From assembly GCF_008065155.1 (NCBI RefSeq), contig NZ_CP042819.1, positions 744,001 through 808,000 of the forward strand: a DNA stretch of 64,000 nucleotides. The letters are read 5' to 3'. The position numbers and the translations under genes were made by a program. A model generated the notes under the pieces. That model was not told the DNA's origin. It did not search any database and saw nothing but the letters and a program-made list of their open reading frames with translations. The number at the start of each line of letters is the position of its first letter. Position 1 is the first letter of the stretch. Positions 8,795 to 18,264 of the stretch are shown here, piece after piece. This stretch comes from Octadecabacter sp. SW4 (lineage in GTDB: Bacteria > Pseudomonadota > Alphaproteobacteria > Rhodobacterales > Rhodobacteraceae).

Positions 8795-9811
8795 CTAACT
8801 GCAAATCCCTTGCAGGCTGATCCATTCCCCATCGTTCAGGATTGCAGGCGCCTCGCGCCCCTGCATCGGGTCGGCCTCGATCAATCCAAGGGTGGTTTCA
8901 CCGGTCTTGTCGACAGCAAAGGCAAAGGGCGTGGACGGGATCTGCGCGGCTTCGAACAGCGGTATCAGCGCATCATCGGGCGGGCGTTGCGGTGGTGACG
9001 CGATCAGCACTTCGGCATAAGCGCGTAACGTCTCTGAATCCAGATCGCCGGTGGTCAGCAATTGAAAGGTTGCGCGCACGCCGACCTCTTTCAGCAGGGT
9101 GGCCAAAGGGTCCTGCACCCGCAATCCGGCGGCAGCGGCGATGGCATGGCCTGCGACGGTCGCGGGATCTTCGGTATCTTCGACCAGCGCGCGGTTCATC
9201 ACGATGATGCCGCCGGGCAGGTATAGCGCCTGCTGCACGCCAGCCGGCACAACGACGATCTGGCCGCCCGCATCGCGCCCAAGTGCGCGGGTGCGCAATT
9301 GGTTCAACGCCTGCGTGCCAAGCTGGCTGCGACAGGTCGGGCCGGTCACCCGCTGGATATGGCCCAACAACGTGCCGCCAATTTCCGAGCGTTTCACCGC
9401 AGGCACCACGGAAACAGTTTGTCGGATCAAGGCGTCAGGCAGCCAGAACACCGCCAGCGCCGCAACCGCCGCAACCGACAGCCCAAGCCCGAGATAGCGC
9501 AGCCGTTTGGGTTTGGGGCGCTGTTTCTCAACGGTTTTGCGCACCTTTTCGATCGCCGCGATCATGGTGTCGTCTTCGATTTCAAGGGTTTCGGTCGCCT
9601 CGGGGTCGGGGCTGAAAATCGCCGGGCGCTCGCCCACATTCAGCCGTTCAATCGCTGGTAGCGACCAATGCGCCAAGGCGCGCTCGGCGCTATCGGAAAT
9701 TACCAGCGTTGCATCGCCAAAGGACACGATGACATCGCGGCGCTGGGCGTCGGCATCTGCGCGCCACAACCCGCCGCTTTCCAGCCGCGCATATTCTTTA
9801 AGTGCCGTCAT
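8795..9811 (-). CDS. Membrane-anchored M48-peptidase-like protein lacking HEXXH
   Basis: A 338-residue protein. Residues 1-100 are soluble and variable. One transmembrane helix lies at about 106-126 after a basic stretch, and a C-terminal domain follows. That domain has a stretch that looks like M48 metallopeptidases: LPGGIIVMNRALVED at about 198-212 is the usual strand before the active site. Where HEXXH should stand there is only GHAIAAA (221-227), so both catalytic Glu and the second His are absent. It is therefore probably a non-catalytic relative (scaffold or chaperone-like). It converges on the SPOR gene. The resemblance is by eye and a structure search would be needed to confirm it. 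Confidence 0.6.
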   Translation of the reverse strand: MTALKEYARLESGGLWRADADAQRRDVIVSFGDATLVISDSAERALAHWSLPAIERLNVGERPAIFSPDPEATETLEIEDDTMIAAIEKVRKTVEKQRPKPKRLRYLGLGLSVAAVAALAVFWLPDALIRQTVSVVPAVKRSEIGGTLLGHIQRVTGPTCRSQLGTQALNQLRTRALGRDAGGQIVVVPAGVQQALYLPGGIIVMNRALVEDTEDPATVAGHAIAAAAGLRVQDPLATLLKEVGVRATFQLLTTGDLDSETLRAYAEVLIASPPQRPPDDALIPLFEAAQIPSTPFAFAVDKTGETTLGLIEADPMQGREAPAILNDGEWISLQGICS

Positions 9812-9881
9812 GGGGCTGCCCTGCCACCTTTGTTTTACGGTATCTTAGGGCAGGTCTTTGCGAAAGGACAGGGACTTTGCG

Positions 9882-11501
9882 TCAGCGCAGCATCTTGCGC
9901 AGCTCGAACTTTTGAATTTTGCCGGTCGATGTTTTCGGCAGTTCCTGAAACACCACCTTCTTGGGGCATTTGAACCCGGCCAGTCGTTCGCGCGTAAAGG
10001 CAATAAGCGCGGCCTCATCGACGCTATGACCCGATTTCAATTCGACAAAGGCGCAGGGCACTTCGCCCCATTTGTCGTCGGCCATTGCCACCACAGCGCA
10101 GAGGTTCACATCTGGGTGGTGCATCAAGGCGCCTTCGACCTCGACGCTGCTGATATTTTCGCCGCCCGATATGATGATGTCCTTGGCGCGGTCGGCGATC
10201 TGCATGTGACCGTCGGGGTGCTGAATGGCCAGATCTTCGGAATGAAAATAACCGCCCATGAATGCCTTTGCCGTGGCCTCGGGGTTTTTCAGATAGCCCT
10301 TCATCACGGAATTGCCGCGCATCACGATCTCGCCCTGCGTCTTGCCATCCATCAAGACCTGCGCGCCGCTGTCATCCACGACGGTCACGTCTTCCATCAT
10401 CGGCATGGCAACCCCCTGACGCGCCTGAATGGCGGCCTGTTGATCGCGGGGCAGGGTATCCCAATCATCGTTCCACAGGCATTCGGTGACATGGCCATAG
10501 GTTTCGGTCAGCCCGTAAACCTGCGTGACATGGAACCCCAGTTTGCTGATCGCGGCGAGGGTGGCTGCAGCGGGCGGCGCACCTGCGGTGAACACTTCGA
10601 TCGTGTGATCAAAAGTGCGGCGGTCACTGTCCGCTGCGTTGACCAGCAGGTTCAACACGATGGGCGCGCCGCCAAAATGCGTCACCCCTTCGTCGGCAAT
10701 CGCACAGTAGATCGCGGCCGCCGTCACGTCGCGACAGCAGATCGCCGTGCCACCAATGACCGGCAGCATCCAAGTGTGGTTCCAGCCGTTGCAATGAAAC
10801 AGCGGCACAATCGTCAGGTAGCGTGGATGCAGCACCATGCGCCATGAAATGGGCGTGCCCATCGTCATCAGATAGGCCCCGCGATGGTGATAGACCACGC
10901 CTTTGGGCCGCCCGGTGGTGCCGGACGTGTAATTGAGCGCAAGGCTTTCCCATTCATCCGTGGGCATGATCCAGTCAAATGCCGGATCGCCGGTTTCAAG
11001 GAAGGTTTCATAATCCATCTGTTCGCCGATTTCGGGCACGCCTGCCTCAATATCGGGGACTTCGATGACCAGCGGGGCCGGGCCGTCCATCAGGTCAATC
11101 GCGGCCATCGTGAGGGGCAGGAACTGGCTGTCGGCCAGCACCACCTTGGCGCCACCGTGATCGAAGATATAGGCGATCGTGTCCGCATCAAGCCGGATAT
11201 TGATCGTGTTGAGCACCGCACCGCAGGCCGGGACGCCAAAAGCGGCTTCGCATTGTGCGGGGACATTGGGCAGAAGCGTAGCGACAACATCACCCGGGGC
11301 AACACCGGCCAGTTGCAGCGCCGATGCCAGTTGCGAAACCCGCGCGTGATACTGTGCATAGGTGCGCCGGGTTGTGCCATAGACCAGCGCCTCGTGACCC
11401 GCGAAAACCCGCGCGGCCCGTTGCAGATGGCTCAGAGGCGTCAGCGGCACATGGTTGGCGGCACATTTTTCCAGGCCGGTTTCGTCTTGCATCCATCCCA
11501 T
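9882..11501 (-). CDS. Acyl-CoA synthetase (AMP-forming), medium-chain/DmdB-like
   Basis: Activates a carboxylic acid to its CoA thioester through an acyl-adenylate; cytosolic. The 539-residue protein has the P-loop YTSGTTGRPKG, the adenylate motif YGLTET, the SEDLA/DRAKD hinge, and the C-terminal catalytic lysine in PKTSTGKIQKFELR. Substrate cannot be read from these motifs. The general type is similar to roseobacter synthetases that act on medium-chain acids or methylmercaptopropionate, and a DmdC-type dehydrogenase lies at 18761-20539, but the link is only suggestive. GGAGGGG precedes the ATG at a good distance. The gene is divergent from the EamA/sulfotransferase pair. Confidence 0.9.
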   Translation of the reverse strand: MGWMQDETGLEKCAANHVPLTPLSHLQRAARVFAGHEALVYGTTRRTYAQYHARVSQLASALQLAGVAPGDVVATLLPNVPAQCEAAFGVPACGAVLNTINIRLDADTIAYIFDHGGAKVVLADSQFLPLTMAAIDLMDGPAPLVIEVPDIEAGVPEIGEQMDYETFLETGDPAFDWIMPTDEWESLALNYTSGTTGRPKGVVYHHRGAYLMTMGTPISWRMVLHPRYLTIVPLFHCNGWNHTWMLPVIGGTAICCRDVTAAAIYCAIADEGVTHFGGAPIVLNLLVNAADSDRRTFDHTIEVFTAGAPPAAATLAAISKLGFHVTQVYGLTETYGHVTECLWNDDWDTLPRDQQAAIQARQGVAMPMMEDVTVVDDSGAQVLMDGKTQGEIVMRGNSVMKGYLKNPEATAKAFMGGYFHSEDLAIQHPDGHMQIADRAKDIIISGGENISSVEVEGALMHHPDVNLCAVVAMADDKWGEVPCAFVELKSGHSVDEAALIAFTRERLAGFKCPKKVVFQELPKTSTGKIQKFELRKMLR

Positions 11502-11655
11502 CGCGCATCCCCTCCCTGCGGAATCATTTTCCAGACTCTAGCGCAGGTTTGCGGATCTGGGAAAGCAATTGTCAGACATTTAACGCAAGCGGCGTGTCGC
11601 CTTTGGCATTGCAACTGGCGGCGGCGCTGGCGAAAGTCGGGGCGGAGGGTGACTC

Positions 11656-12561
11656 ATGGCGCAGACCGAACCATTCAAGGCAACGGTATTCATCATGATC
11701 GGCATGCTGACGCTGGGGTTGTCGGACAACTACGTGCGGATGATCTCGGCTGATGCGGGGTTGTGGCAGTTTCACGCGACCCGTGCGGCGATGACCTTGC
11801 CGCTGATCATCATTGCATCGGGCCTCGGCCTCGGGGCGTTGCGCCCCAAGCGTCCGCTTGCCGTGTTGGGCCGCAGTAGTCTCATTGCGCTGTCGATGCT
11901 GATCTATTTCGGCTGCCTTGCGTTCCTGCCCATCGGGGTGGTCGTCGCGGGCCTGTTCACCGCACCGATTTTCGTGTTGTTGATTTCGGTCCTGTTTCGC
12001 GGTGAAGGAATCGGCGTCCTGCGCTGGTGCGCTGTGGCCGTGGGTTTCGTCGGGGCCCTGCTGGTGATCCAGCCCACCGATGGATCGCTGACGGCCCTGT
12101 CATTCGTGCCGATCATCGCTGGTTTGCTATATGCCTGCGGGGCGGTTGCCACGCGATCATGGTGCGAAGGTGAAGGGACGGCTGCGCTCGTATTGGGCTT
12201 TTTCGCCACCCTCGGCATTTTCGGGCTGCTGGGCATGGCTGCGCTGGCGATCTGGCCGCAGGACGTGGCGGCGGGAAATGACGGTTTTATCGCACGCGGG
12301 GCGGTGCCGTTTACCAGTGATTTCCTGTTCTGGACGGCGGTGCAGGCCTTGGGCGCAATTATCGGCATCGGCTGCCTGACCAAGGCCTATCAGATTGGCG
12401 AGGCAAGTTTTGTGGCGATCAACGAATACTCACTGATCGTCTTTGCATCCTTCTGGGCCTATCTCATCTGGGACGAAACGCTGGGCTGGCTGGCGGTGGT
12501 CGGGATTGTGCTGATCGTTGCTTCGGGCGCGGTGATCACCTTGCGGGCGCGGCGCGCATGA
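11656..12561 (+). CDS. EamA/DMT-family transporter
   Basis: A 301-residue inner-membrane protein with about ten hydrophobic helices arranged as two EamA repeats, typical of drug/metabolite exporters. The N-terminal half includes LPLIIIASGLGLGALRPKR and the second half ends with a helix and a short basic tail (LRARRA). Substrate is unknown; the family exports amino acids, metabolites or drugs. GGAGGG is placed properly before the ATG at 11656. The stop overlaps the next gene by ATGA, so it is co-expressed with a sulfotransferase-like protein; this may be chance packing or may mean a sulfated product is moved. Confidence 0.85.
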   Translation: MAQTEPFKATVFIMIGMLTLGLSDNYVRMISADAGLWQFHATRAAMTLPLIIIASGLGLGALRPKRPLAVLGRSSLIALSMLIYFGCLAFLPIGVVVAGLFTAPIFVLLISVLFRGEGIGVLRWCAVAVGFVGALLVIQPTDGSLTALSFVPIIAGLLYACGAVATRSWCEGEGTAALVLGFFATLGIFGLLGMAALAIWPQDVAAGNDGFIARGAVPFTSDFLFWTAVQALGAIIGIGCLTKAYQIGEASFVAINEYSLIVFASFWAYLIWDETLGWLAVVGIVLIVASGAVITLRARRA

Positions 12562-13211
12562 TTATCTCGCGCGGGCGCCGCTATATCTTTGTGCATATCC
12601 CGAAGACCGGCGGGACAGCGATGGCGCTGGCCCTCGAAAATCGTGCGATGGCGGATGATATCCTGATCGGCGACACGCCCAAGGCCAGGCGGCGCAAGGG
12701 GCGGCTGAAGGGTCTGCGCACGGCGGGGCGGCTGTGGAAACATTCCACGCTGGCAGATGTCGAAGGATTGGTGACGCGCGCCGAACTGGCCGATTTCATG
12801 ACCTTCACGCTGGTGCGCAACCCTTGGGATCGCGCGGTCAGCTATTACCATTGGTTGCAGGATCAGGGGTTTGACCACCCCGCCGTGCAACTGGCGCAAA
12901 GTCTGTCGTTCGCCGCGTTTATCGCCCATGAACACACCCGCACCAGCCTGCGCGACGCCCCCTATACTGCCTATATGCGCGATGGCGCGGGGCAGGAACA
13001 TTGTAGGCATTATCTGCGTCTTGAATATCCTGCGGACCTTGACCCGGTCGAAGGCCACCTTGGGTTCACGATTGATATGCCCCGCGCCAACACATCGGAC
13101 AGGCGCGCCGATTGGCATAGCTATTATGATGCGACGACGCGGGGAATCATCGCCGAATGTTGCGCCGATGATATTGCCCGCTTTGGCTATTCCTTTGATG
13201 ATTCAGCCTGA
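12558..13211 (+). CDS. Sulfotransferase-family protein
   Basis: A 217-residue protein with the PAPS-binding 5'-phosphosulfate loop IPKTGGTA at residues 14-21 and the 3'-phosphate segment LVRNPWDRAVSYY around 86-98, which together define the carbohydrate-type sulfotransferase family. It would transfer sulfate from PAPS to a hydroxyl group of an unknown acceptor. No signal peptide or membrane helix is evident, so it probably acts in the cytosol. It overlaps the upstream EamA transporter by four bases. Acceptor identity cannot be inferred. Confidence 0.85.
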   Translation: MIISRGRRYIFVHIPKTGGTAMALALENRAMADDILIGDTPKARRRKGRLKGLRTAGRLWKHSTLADVEGLVTRAELADFMTFTLVRNPWDRAVSYYHWLQDQGFDHPAVQLAQSLSFAAFIAHEHTRTSLRDAPYTAYMRDGAGQEHCRHYLRLEYPADLDPVEGHLGFTIDMPRANTSDRRADWHSYYDATTRGIIAECCADDIARFGYSFDDSA

Positions 13212-13382
13212 TCGTTTCGTATTTTAGTCAAATCGTCGGAATTGCGTGCGATTGGCGTTAACCATCATCCAATGCCCCAATCTTGCCTTTTTGTCGGCCA
13301 AGGACGGTCGCGGGAATCACCGCAACTGGTTTCAAGAAAACGACACGGTCGCTGCCGCACCGGAAAAATAAGGGATGGGAAA

Positions 13383-14042
13383 ATGCTTGCTTGGAACAAA
13401 GCCACTTGGGGACGCGCCACTGCACACAACACGCTGCGTGATGTGACGACCGGTATTATCGCCGGAACGAAAGTGGCCACCGAAATGGGGTGGCGCGTGG
13501 TCGAGGCCGTGACTGAGGGCGACAAGGTGCTGACCTTTGATGGCGGGCTGCAAACCGTCATTTCGGTGCGCCGCGACCTGATCAGCGCTGATCCCAACGT
13601 CACGCCAATGGCCCATTGGCCGCTGGATGTGCCCGCCGATGCCCTTGGTAACCGCGAGGCCATGCGCCTATTGCCGGCACAAAGCATTCTGGTCGAAAGC
13701 GACACTGCCGAAGACGTGCTCGGTGATCCGTTCGCCTTGATCCCTGCTGCCAGCCTTGACGGGTTTCGTGGTATTTCGCGCCCCTTGCCCGGCGGCGAGA
13801 TCGAGATCGTGCATCTGGAATTTGCGCAGGACGAGATCGTGTTTGCCAACCTTGGCGCACTGTTCCTGTGCAAGCGTTCGGCCTCGGTGCTGAGCGACAT
13901 GCTGAACGAAACCGCGCAAAGCCCGTATCAGACGCTGAGCGCGGAGGAGGCAGATGTTCTCGTGGGTTTTCTTGAGGTCGAGGACGAGGGACGCCGCGCG
14001 CCTGCCCGTCCTGCCACGCACATGATGGTTGTCGCGGCCTGA
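13383..14042 (+). CDS. Hint-domain protein without the catalytic cysteine
   Basis: A 219-residue protein resembling the Hint_2 family common in Rhodobacterales. The opening GIIAGTKVATEMGWRVVEAV, then EGDKVLTFDGGLQTV, matches the start of a Hint fold, in which CF-x-GT normally begins the domain. Here no Cys or Ser nucleophile is in that position (Thr/Gly precede GII), so autoprocessing is doubtful. The ATG at 13383 was preferred over one at 13242 because a purine-rich AAGGGATGGGA precedes it and the upstream translation (residues before MLAWNKAT) looks non-coding. A TTAACCAT motif at 13258-13265 resembles a CtrA half-site; this is weak evidence. Confidence 0.75.
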   Translation: MLAWNKATWGRATAHNTLRDVTTGIIAGTKVATEMGWRVVEAVTEGDKVLTFDGGLQTVISVRRDLISADPNVTPMAHWPLDVPADALGNREAMRLLPAQSILVESDTAEDVLGDPFALIPAASLDGFRGISRPLPGGEIEIVHLEFAQDEIVFANLGALFLCKRSASVLSDMLNETAQSPYQTLSAEEADVLVGFLEVEDEGRRAPARPATHMMVVAA

Positions 14043-14102
14043 CCCAATCCAAGGATCCGCGCCTGCGGGCCTTTCCCCAGATTGGGCCAAGGGCAAGGAT
14101 AG

Positions 14103-14141
14103 ATTGCCCCCGATCAGCGATGGTCGGGGGCAATTCTTTTT
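14103..14141 (+). terminator. Rho-independent terminator after the Hint gene
   Basis: ATTGCCCCC at 14103-14111 pairs perfectly with GGGGGCAAT at 14126-14134, followed by TCTTTTT. It ends the plus-strand Hint transcript and abuts the end of the minus-strand fadJ gene at 14145. Confidence 0.88.
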
Positions 14142-14144
14142 GAG

Positions 14145-16339
14145 TTAGGCTGCGTTCTTTTGCGTGCCAAAGCGGCCGTAGAACGTTTGGCCCTTGCTGG
14201 CCAAGTCGCGCAGCAGGTCGGGTGTTGCGAACCGGTCGCCGTAGCTGGCTGTCAGGTCGTCACAGCGATCTGCCGCATAGGGCGCGCCCAACATATCCAG
14301 CCAGCTGAACGGACCACCCGACCAAGGCGCGAAGCCCCAGCCAAGGATCGCGCCCACGTCGCCTTCGCGGATGTCTTCCAGCACGCCTTCTTCCAGCGCG
14401 CGCACGGCTTCCAGCACCTGCGCAAAAAGCAGGCGATGCTGCACTTCGGTCAGGTCCGGCTGGTCGGCAGCCTGCGGATACTTCGCCGCCAGCCCCTCCC
14501 ATAGATCGCCGCGCTTGCCCTTGTCGTCATAGGCGTAGAAACCTGCGTTGGCCTTGCGGCCCAACCGGCCCTCGTCGGCCATCCAGAACAATACCTCGTC
14601 GACTTCGTCGTTGGGGTAATCCGCCCCCATCGCCGCTTTGGTCGCCTTGGCGATCTTGACGCCCAGATCAATGCTGGTTTCATCCGTGAGCTGCAACGGC
14701 CCCAAGGGCATGCCGACCAGTTTTGCGGCGTTTTCGATCAGGACGGGGTTCACCCCTTCGCGCACCATGCGGATGCCCTCGTTGATATAGGGGATGATGC
14801 AGCGGTTGGCGTAAAAGAACCGTTCGTCATTCACGACGATTGGCGTCTTGCGGATCTGGCGCACGAAGTCGAGCGCCTTGGCCACGGCCACATCACCGGT
14901 TGCCTTGCCTTTGATGATTTCCACCAGCATCATCTTGTCGACGGGCGAAAAGAAATGGATGCCGATGAACTGGTCCGGGCGCTTGCTGGCCTTGGCCAAT
15001 TCGGTGATGGGCAAAGTGGAGGTGTTGGAGGCAAAGATGCAATCCGCGCCAACAATTTCTTCAACCTTTTTCGTGACTTCTGCCTTGATTCCCATGTCCT
15101 CGAACACCGCTTCGACGATCAGATCGCAGCCTTTGAGCGCGGCATAATCGGTTGTCGCCGTGATGCGCGCCAGGGCCGCGTCTTTCTGCTCGGCTGTTGC
15201 TTTCTTGCGCGAAATCCCCTTGTCGTAATAGTCTGCCGTATAGGATTTTCCCTTGTCTGCCGCCTCTTGCTTTTGGTCCAGCAAGACAACCTCGATTCCG
15301 GCCTTGGCCGCGACCAGCGCGATGCCCGCGCCCATCATGCCTGCACCCAAAACGCCGACTTTCCTGACAGTCTGATCAGCTACTTTCGGACGGTTGGCGC
15401 CTTTTTCCAAAGCTTCCTTGTTGATGAACAGGCTGCGGATCATCGCCTCGCTGCTGGGGTTCATCAGCACGTTGGTGAACCAGCGCGCCTCGATCTTCAG
15501 GGCGGTGTCAAACGGCACCAATGCGCCCTCGTAAACGGCGGACAAAAGTGCCTTGGCCGCCGGATAGACGCCCATGGTGTTGCCGTTGACCATCGCGGAT
15601 GCGCCGACAAAGGTCATGAAACCGGCAGGGTGGTAGGGCGCGCCGCCGGGCATCTTATAGCCTTTTTCGTCCCAGGGTTTGACGATCTTGGGGCGGACAA
15701 GACCCATGCCTTTGCGGCGGTCATCAGGTCGTCCGGTGCGACGACTTCGTCGATCACCCCAGCTTGCATCGCCTTTTTCGGATCGTTCAATTTCCCCTGC
15801 AACAACAACGGACTGGCCGCCATCGCGCCCATCTTGCGGACAAGGCGGGTGGTGCCGCCCATGCCGGGAAAAATTCCGACCATGATTTCGGGCAGGCCAA
15901 TCTTGGCCTTTGGGTTGTCGGCGGCAAAGATCCGGTGACAGGCCAGCGGGATTTCCAACCCGATGCCAAGGGCCGTGCCGGGCAGGGCGGCGGCAATCGG
16001 CTTGCCACCTTTGTTGGTCTTTGGCTCCATTCCCGCGCGTTCGATCTTGCGCAGGATGCCGTGGGATTTCATCAGCCCCTCCATCAACCCCTTGGCGGGA
16101 TCGTCCCCCGCCGAGGCCTTCATTCTGGCGATGATATTGAGGTCCATGCCGCCGGCAAATGTGTCCTTGCCGGATGTGATGACAATGCCCTTCACGGCGT
16201 CGTCACCCAGCGCCTGATCGACCAGCCTGTCCAGATCGTCCCAGCCTTCAAGGGACAGGACGTTCATGCTCTTGCCCTTGACGTCCCAAGTAATAATCGC
16301 GACGCCATCGGCGTCATTTTTCATGGTGAAATCTGTCAT
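14145..16339 (-). pseudogene. fadJ: FadJ-type 3-hydroxyacyl-CoA dehydrogenase/enoyl-CoA hydratase, one-base frameshift
   Basis: Bifunctional beta-oxidation enzyme: an N-terminal crotonase domain hydrates enoyl-CoA and a C-terminal domain oxidises 3-hydroxyacyl-CoA. The N-terminal part (start 16339, MTDFTMKN) contains ALPGTALGIGLEIPLACH and FPGMGGTTRLVR. Translation then leaves frame in a four-G run at 15690-15693; the matching frame resumes with IVKPWDEKGYKMPGG and the dehydrogenase part GVLGAGMMGAGIALVA. Restoring one base gives a continuous protein of about 731 residues, the normal family length. Without it, the first part ends at 15614 after a spurious tail, and 15707 could reinitiate. This may be a true lesion or a homopolymer sequencing error. 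It lies 11 bp behind fadA with its own GAGGA ribosome site. Confidence 0.88.
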
Positions 16340-16350
16340 TTATCTGATCC

Positions 16351-17562
16351 TCACACGCGTTCAATGATCGTGGCTGCACCCATGCCGGATGCGATGCACA
16401 GGGTGGCAAGGCCGACCTCTTTGTCGCTGCGTTCCAACTCGTCCAGCAGCGTGCCGATGATGATCGCACCGGTCGCGCCCAGCGGATGGCCCATAGCGAT
16501 TGAGCCACCGTTGACGTTCACCACGCCCGGATCAATATCAAACGCCTGCATGAAACGCAGCACGACCGAGGCAAAGGCCTCGTTCACCTCGAACAGATCG
16601 ATATCGCCAATCGCCATCCCGGCATCGGCCAGGATTTTTTGGGTCACTGGCACGGGGCCGGTCAGCATGATCGTCGGATCGGTGCCGATCTTGGCGGTCT
16701 GACGGATGCGCGCGCGGGGTTTGATACCATGCTGGTCGCCCCATTCTTTTGATGCAACCAGAACACCCGCCGCACCATCGACAATACCCGATGAATTGCC
16801 GGCGTGGTGGATGTGGTTGATGCGGGACAGATGCGGATATTTCATCATCGCGATCTTGTCGAACCCGGGCATGACTTCGCCCATGTCCTTGAAGGCCGGT
16901 TTCAGCCCGCCAAGGCTCTGCATGTCGGTGCCTGGGCGCATGTATTCGTCGTGGCCAAGGATTTCGAGACCGTTCTGATCACGCACCGGGACGATGGACC
17001 TGGCAAAGCGGTTGTCATCCCACGCCGCCTTGGCACGTTTTTGCGATTCCATTGCCAGTTGATCCGCATCGTCACGGCTAAAGCCGTATTCGGTGGCGAT
17101 GATATCGGCGGAAATGCCTTGGGGAACGAAATAGGTCTCCATAGCGATCGACGGATCAACAGCGATCGCCGCGCCGTCGCTGCCCATCGCAACGCGGCCC
17201 ATCATCTCGACGCCACCCGCGATATAGGCGGCACCGGCGCCACCTTTCACCTGATTGGCGGCAAGGTTCACAGCCTCCATGCCCGACGCACAAAAGCGGT
17301 TGATCGCAAGACCCGGGATGCTTTCATCAAGGTCCGAGGCAAGAACAGCCGTGCGGGCCAGGCAGCCGCCCTGTTCGCCGACCTGGGTGACATTGCCCCA
17401 GATCACGTCCTCGACGGCGTGACCCTCGAGGTTATTGCGCGCCTTGAGGGCGTTCAACACACCAGCGGACAGGCGCGCGGATGTGACTTCGTGCAGGCTG
17501 CCGTCCTGGCGGCCCTTGCCGCGCGGGGTGCGCACGGCGTCATAGATATAAGCTTCGGTCAT
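16351..17562 (-). CDS. fadA: Acetyl-CoA C-acyltransferase (thiolase)
   Basis: Thiolytic cleavage of 3-ketoacyl-CoA, the last step of beta-oxidation. The 403-residue protein has the active-site Cys in INRFCASGMEAVN, the catalytic His region GGSIAMGHPLGATGA, and the C-terminal Cys in LCIASGMGAA. GGAGGATC sits before the ATG at 17562. It is followed closely by fadJ and preceded by a GST-like gene 12 bp upstream, on the same strand, which gives a compact GST-fadA-fadJ transcript. Its intact state contrasts with the frameshifted fadJ. Confidence 0.95.
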   Translation of the reverse strand: MTEAYIYDAVRTPRGKGRQDGSLHEVTSARLSAGVLNALKARNNLEGHAVEDVIWGNVTQVGEQGGCLARTAVLASDLDESIPGLAINRFCASGMEAVNLAANQVKGGAGAAYIAGGVEMMGRVAMGSDGAAIAVDPSIAMETYFVPQGISADIIATEYGFSRDDADQLAMESQKRAKAAWDDNRFARSIVPVRDQNGLEILGHDEYMRPGTDMQSLGGLKPAFKDMGEVMPGFDKIAMMKYPHLSRINHIHHAGNSSGIVDGAAGVLVASKEWGDQHGIKPRARIRQTAKIGTDPTIMLTGPVPVTQKILADAGMAIGDIDLFEVNEAFASVVLRFMQAFDIDPGVVNVNGGSIAMGHPLGATGAIIIGTLLDELERSDKEVGLATLCIASGMGAATIIERV

Positions 17563-17574
17563 AGGATCCTCCGA

Positions 17575-18207
17575 TTAAGCGCGGTCAGCAGGGCTGCCGG
17601 GCATCAGGTCATAGGGAAGGGCGAAATGGGGAAGGGCCGCGATCTGGTCCAGCCAACGGTCGATATGGGGATAGTCGGCGCGCGCAAAAGTGAAAGGCTC
17701 GGGGTAGAACAGATAGCCGCAACAGGCGAGATCGGCGATGGTGACCTCGTCCCCGGCCAGCCAGTCATGATCGGCCAGATGGGTCTCCATGATCTTGAGG
17801 GCGCCGTGCAGACGGGCCGACATGAAGGCGATGACATCGGCGTTGCGCTTGGCCTCGGGCAGGAAATTCATCTGGAAGCGCAAGGGGCCCGCGATACCGC
17901 TGACCTTGTGATTATCAAAAAACATCCAGCGCAGGACCTCGCGGCGTTCAGCTGCGGATTTGCCGCCCAGCTTGCCGGTCTTGGAACTGATATAATCCTG
18001 AATGACGCCCGACTGGGTCAGGATCTGCTCACCGTCTTCCATCACCGGCACCTCGCCCATGACGTTCAGGGCGCGAAACGCCGCGCCGCGCGTCTCGCCG
18101 TTGAAAAAATCAACGTAAACCGGTTCCCAGTCGCTTTCCGACAGGGCCAGTGTCAGGGCAACCTTGTAGGCGTTTCCGCTTTCGCCAAAACAATGCAGCT
18201 TGATCAT
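17575..18207 (-). CDS. Glutathione S-transferase family protein
   Basis: A 210-residue cytosolic protein with the thioredoxin-like N-terminal domain (MIKLHCFGESGNAYKVAL; Ser/Asn near residues 10-12 could bind the glutathione thiol), the conserved VPVMEDGEQILTQSGVI substrate-contact loop, and an all-helical C-terminal domain with the capping motif VTIADLACCGY. It could conjugate or reduce a CoA- or oxidation-derived electrophile, but the substrate is not known. The ATG at 18207 is chosen because GGGAGGGGG lies seven bases upstream; the frame is open for six more codons. It heads the GST-fadA-fadJ run. Confidence 0.88.
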   Translation of the reverse strand: MIKLHCFGESGNAYKVALTLALSESDWEPVYVDFFNGETRGAAFRALNVMGEVPVMEDGEQILTQSGVIQDYISSKTGKLGGKSAAERREVLRWMFFDNHKVSGIAGPLRFQMNFLPEAKRNADVIAFMSARLHGALKIMETHLADHDWLAGDEVTIADLACCGYLFYPEPFTFARADYPHIDRWLDQIAALPHFALPYDLMPGSPADRA

Positions 18208-18264
18208 GTCGTGACCCCCTCCCAAGGGTGCGCCACTGGCTGGCGACGGGTTTGAGTTGTATTT

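Noticed and set aside
9882..11501. Acyl-CoA synthetase as malonyl-CoA synthetase (matB) partner of matA
   Set aside because: Its N-terminal sequence and 539-residue length fit medium-chain acyl-CoA synthetases better than MatB, and it is 42 kb away from matA.
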